From: Furcasterigmium furcatum
Taxonomy: Eukaryota > Ascomycota > Sordariomycetes > Glomerellales > Plectosphaerellaceae
Length of the DNA stretch: 64,000 nucleotides
Assembly: GCA_001599815.1 (NCBI GenBank)
Contig: BCIA01000002.1
Coordinates: forward strand, 1,061,831 to 1,125,830
Direction of reading: 5' to 3'
Below, in pieces: positions 62,661-64,000 of this stretch. Position 1 is the stretch's first letter, and every line of letters starts with the position of its first letter. The position numbers and the translations under genes are program-made. The notes below the pieces were generated by a model, which was not told where the DNA came from, did not search any database, and saw only the letters and a program-made list of their open reading frames with translations.

Positions 62661-63099
62661 TGTGCAGGCGGTCGGGACAGGTCAGCGTCGCGCCTGTGCC
62701 TTTGTGGGGGTCAATTGGGCGAGTCGCGGACCGTGAGGAGTGCCCAATTCGAGGTCCAGTCGAGACTCAAGGTATCATATTCTGGTGGAAGATGACGTTG
62801 TTGAATGATCGAGTGCTGAGGTCAGGTCGATTGCACTTCGGCTAGAGAGGCAAGAGCGACTTTCGGGTGTGGGTCGACCGGGGAGTTGCCGGGCGCCAAG
62901 GCCAAAAAATTCGCGGGTCCGCGACCGTGAACACTGAACCACGGAAATGCACCACCACGGCCACCACCGCCCATAGACATCGCCAATCCTCATCCAACTG
63001 CGACCCCATCGACACGCCCACCCCCGCGACGACGACTCCCCATCCGAAAGGACCCCCAGAAACACCACCAGAAGAGGGAGCCCCCGACACACCCTCACA
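62661..63099. promoter_or_regulatory. Shared divergent promoter of MIC12 and mitochondrial bL17
   Basis: A 439-bp gap between two divergent ATGs. The part next to 63100 is C/A-rich and pyrimidine-biased as in fungal leaders. Both products are mitochondrial, which makes shared regulation plausible. Confidence 0.6.
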
Positions 63100-63755
63100 A
63101 TGGCCGGCGGCCTCGTCAAGTACAGGCACCTGAGCCGCAACTCGGCTGCTCGCAAGGCCCTCCTTCGCGGCCTCGTCACATCCCTCGTCGCCCACGAGCA
63201 CATCCACACCACCTACGCAAAGGCAAAGGAGGCCCAGCGCATGGCCGAAAAGCTCATCACCCTCGCAAAGCGCGACAACGAGGAGACGAGGCGGAAAGCC
63301 CAGGCCATCCTCTACGTAAGCCCACTCGACCCATGGGCTTTTACCTCTGACACTCTGACTGACATCTCCTCCCCCAGACCCCCCACGAACTCCTCCCCAA
63401 AGTCTTCGGCGAGCTGCGCACCAGATACCTCAACCGCCCCGGCGGCTACACCCGCGTCCTGCGCACCGAGCCGCGCAACAAGTACGACCAGGCCCCCTCC
63501 GCCATGCTCGAGTTCGTCGACGGCCCCCGCGACATGCGCTTCATGATGACCGCAAAGGCCGTCGCAGAGGCCCAGAAGGCCGACCGGCCGCTGCACGACA
63601 TGACCGTCAAGAACATGAACAAGGTGACGAGGTATCGCGAGGACGGCGCGGCCGCCTTCCAGAGCATGGTCGACCGGTTCAAGAAGATGGGCGTCAAGGA
63701 GAAGAAGACCGGAAAGGCGGAGGAGACCACCGAGGCCACATCGCCCTCGCCGTGA
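63100..63755 (+). CDS. MRPL8: Mitochondrial large ribosomal subunit protein bL17m
   Basis: Exons 63100-63315 and 63378-63755 with a 62-nt intron (GTAAGC...CCCAG) give 197 residues. The first exon encodes the bL17 core (KYRHLSRNSAARKALLRGLV, then TTYAKAKEAQRMAEKLITLA). Exon 2 continues with the second half of the bacterial L17-like fold (TPHELLPKVFGELRTRY, then GGYTRVLRTEPRN). A C-terminal extension rich in Lys and Glu follows, as in yeast Mrpl8. The protein is part of the mitoribosomal large subunit. The start follows directly on TCACA and gives the usual N-terminus with no long presequence. Confidence 0.95.
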
Positions 63756-64000
63756 GGCGTTCTGCTGTAGGGCGGAAGCGGACAGCGATGGGGGTAGATA
63801 ATGCCACTCGACCGGTGGTCGTATGGGCTGGGGTGGCGCCCCTGACGAAATCTGTATTATCACATATATCACACCGACCTGGGGCCCAATGGGAGAAAAT
63901 TGGTCTCTAGGGTATCTGTACAATCTATGTACCACATTTGAAATGCCCAGTTTTACATGTCAAGAAGTCCCACGTGCTCCGATACATCCTAAACGAAGTC
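63756..64000. other. 3' flank of bL17m to the window end
   Basis: About 245 bp, AT-richer than the coding region; probably 3' UTR. Nothing else recognisable. Confidence 0.5.

Overview
This is nuclear DNA from a filamentous ascomycete, most likely a Sordariomycete. The genes carry short GT-AG introns of about 48-120 nt with CTRAC-like branch sites. The gene set is typical of Pezizomycotina: a Sln1-type hybrid histidine kinase, a Pom1-type DYRK kinase, a TinC/ADIP-like protein, MIC12, an ORMDL protein, and F-box proteins with extra fungal domains. No tRNA, rRNA, CRISPR array or intact transposon was seen. Species cannot be named from the sequence alone.

Layout. Left part (1-24 kb): a Pex24/dysferlin-domain peroxin (-), a Pom1-like kinase (+), then about 9 kb that holds only one 82-residue Cys-rich gene (+), a TPR/F-box protein (+), a TinC-like coiled-coil protein (-) and tRNA methyltransferase Trm44 (+). 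Middle (24-41 kb): a Kv-beta-like aldo-keto reductase (-), a 12-zinc-knuckle protein (+), a 1361-residue low-complexity protein (-), a 5.5 kb gene-poor gap and a second small Cys-rich protein (-). Right part (41-64 kb): an O-methyltransferase (-), a secreted GPI-type Cys/His-repeat protein (-), ORMDL (-), an Air1/2-like TRAMP subunit (+), an F-box protein (+), Sln1 (+), an ORF pair split by one in-frame TAG (-), MIC12 (-) and mitochondrial ribosomal protein bL17 (+).

The genes do not form a biosynthetic cluster; most are housekeeping or signalling genes. Two pairs are worth reading together. MIC12 and bL17m, both mitochondrial, are divergent and share a 439-bp promoter. The two small Cys-rich proteins, 25 kb apart, share an ungapped N-terminal cysteine spacing.

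The strongest candidate for something undescribed is the 543-residue secreted protein at 42723-44354. It has eight 18-residue modules with invariant C-x4-C-x8-C-x2-C spacing in a very His-rich background, followed by a Pro/Ala/Gln wall-spanning tract and a GPI-type tail; it looks like a cell-surface metal-binding scaffold. Other points are an ATGA-overlapping upstream ORF on SLN1, stop-free in-frame introns in both kinases, a histone-fold-like segment in the 1361-residue protein, and the TAG-interrupted frame at 60361-61242.
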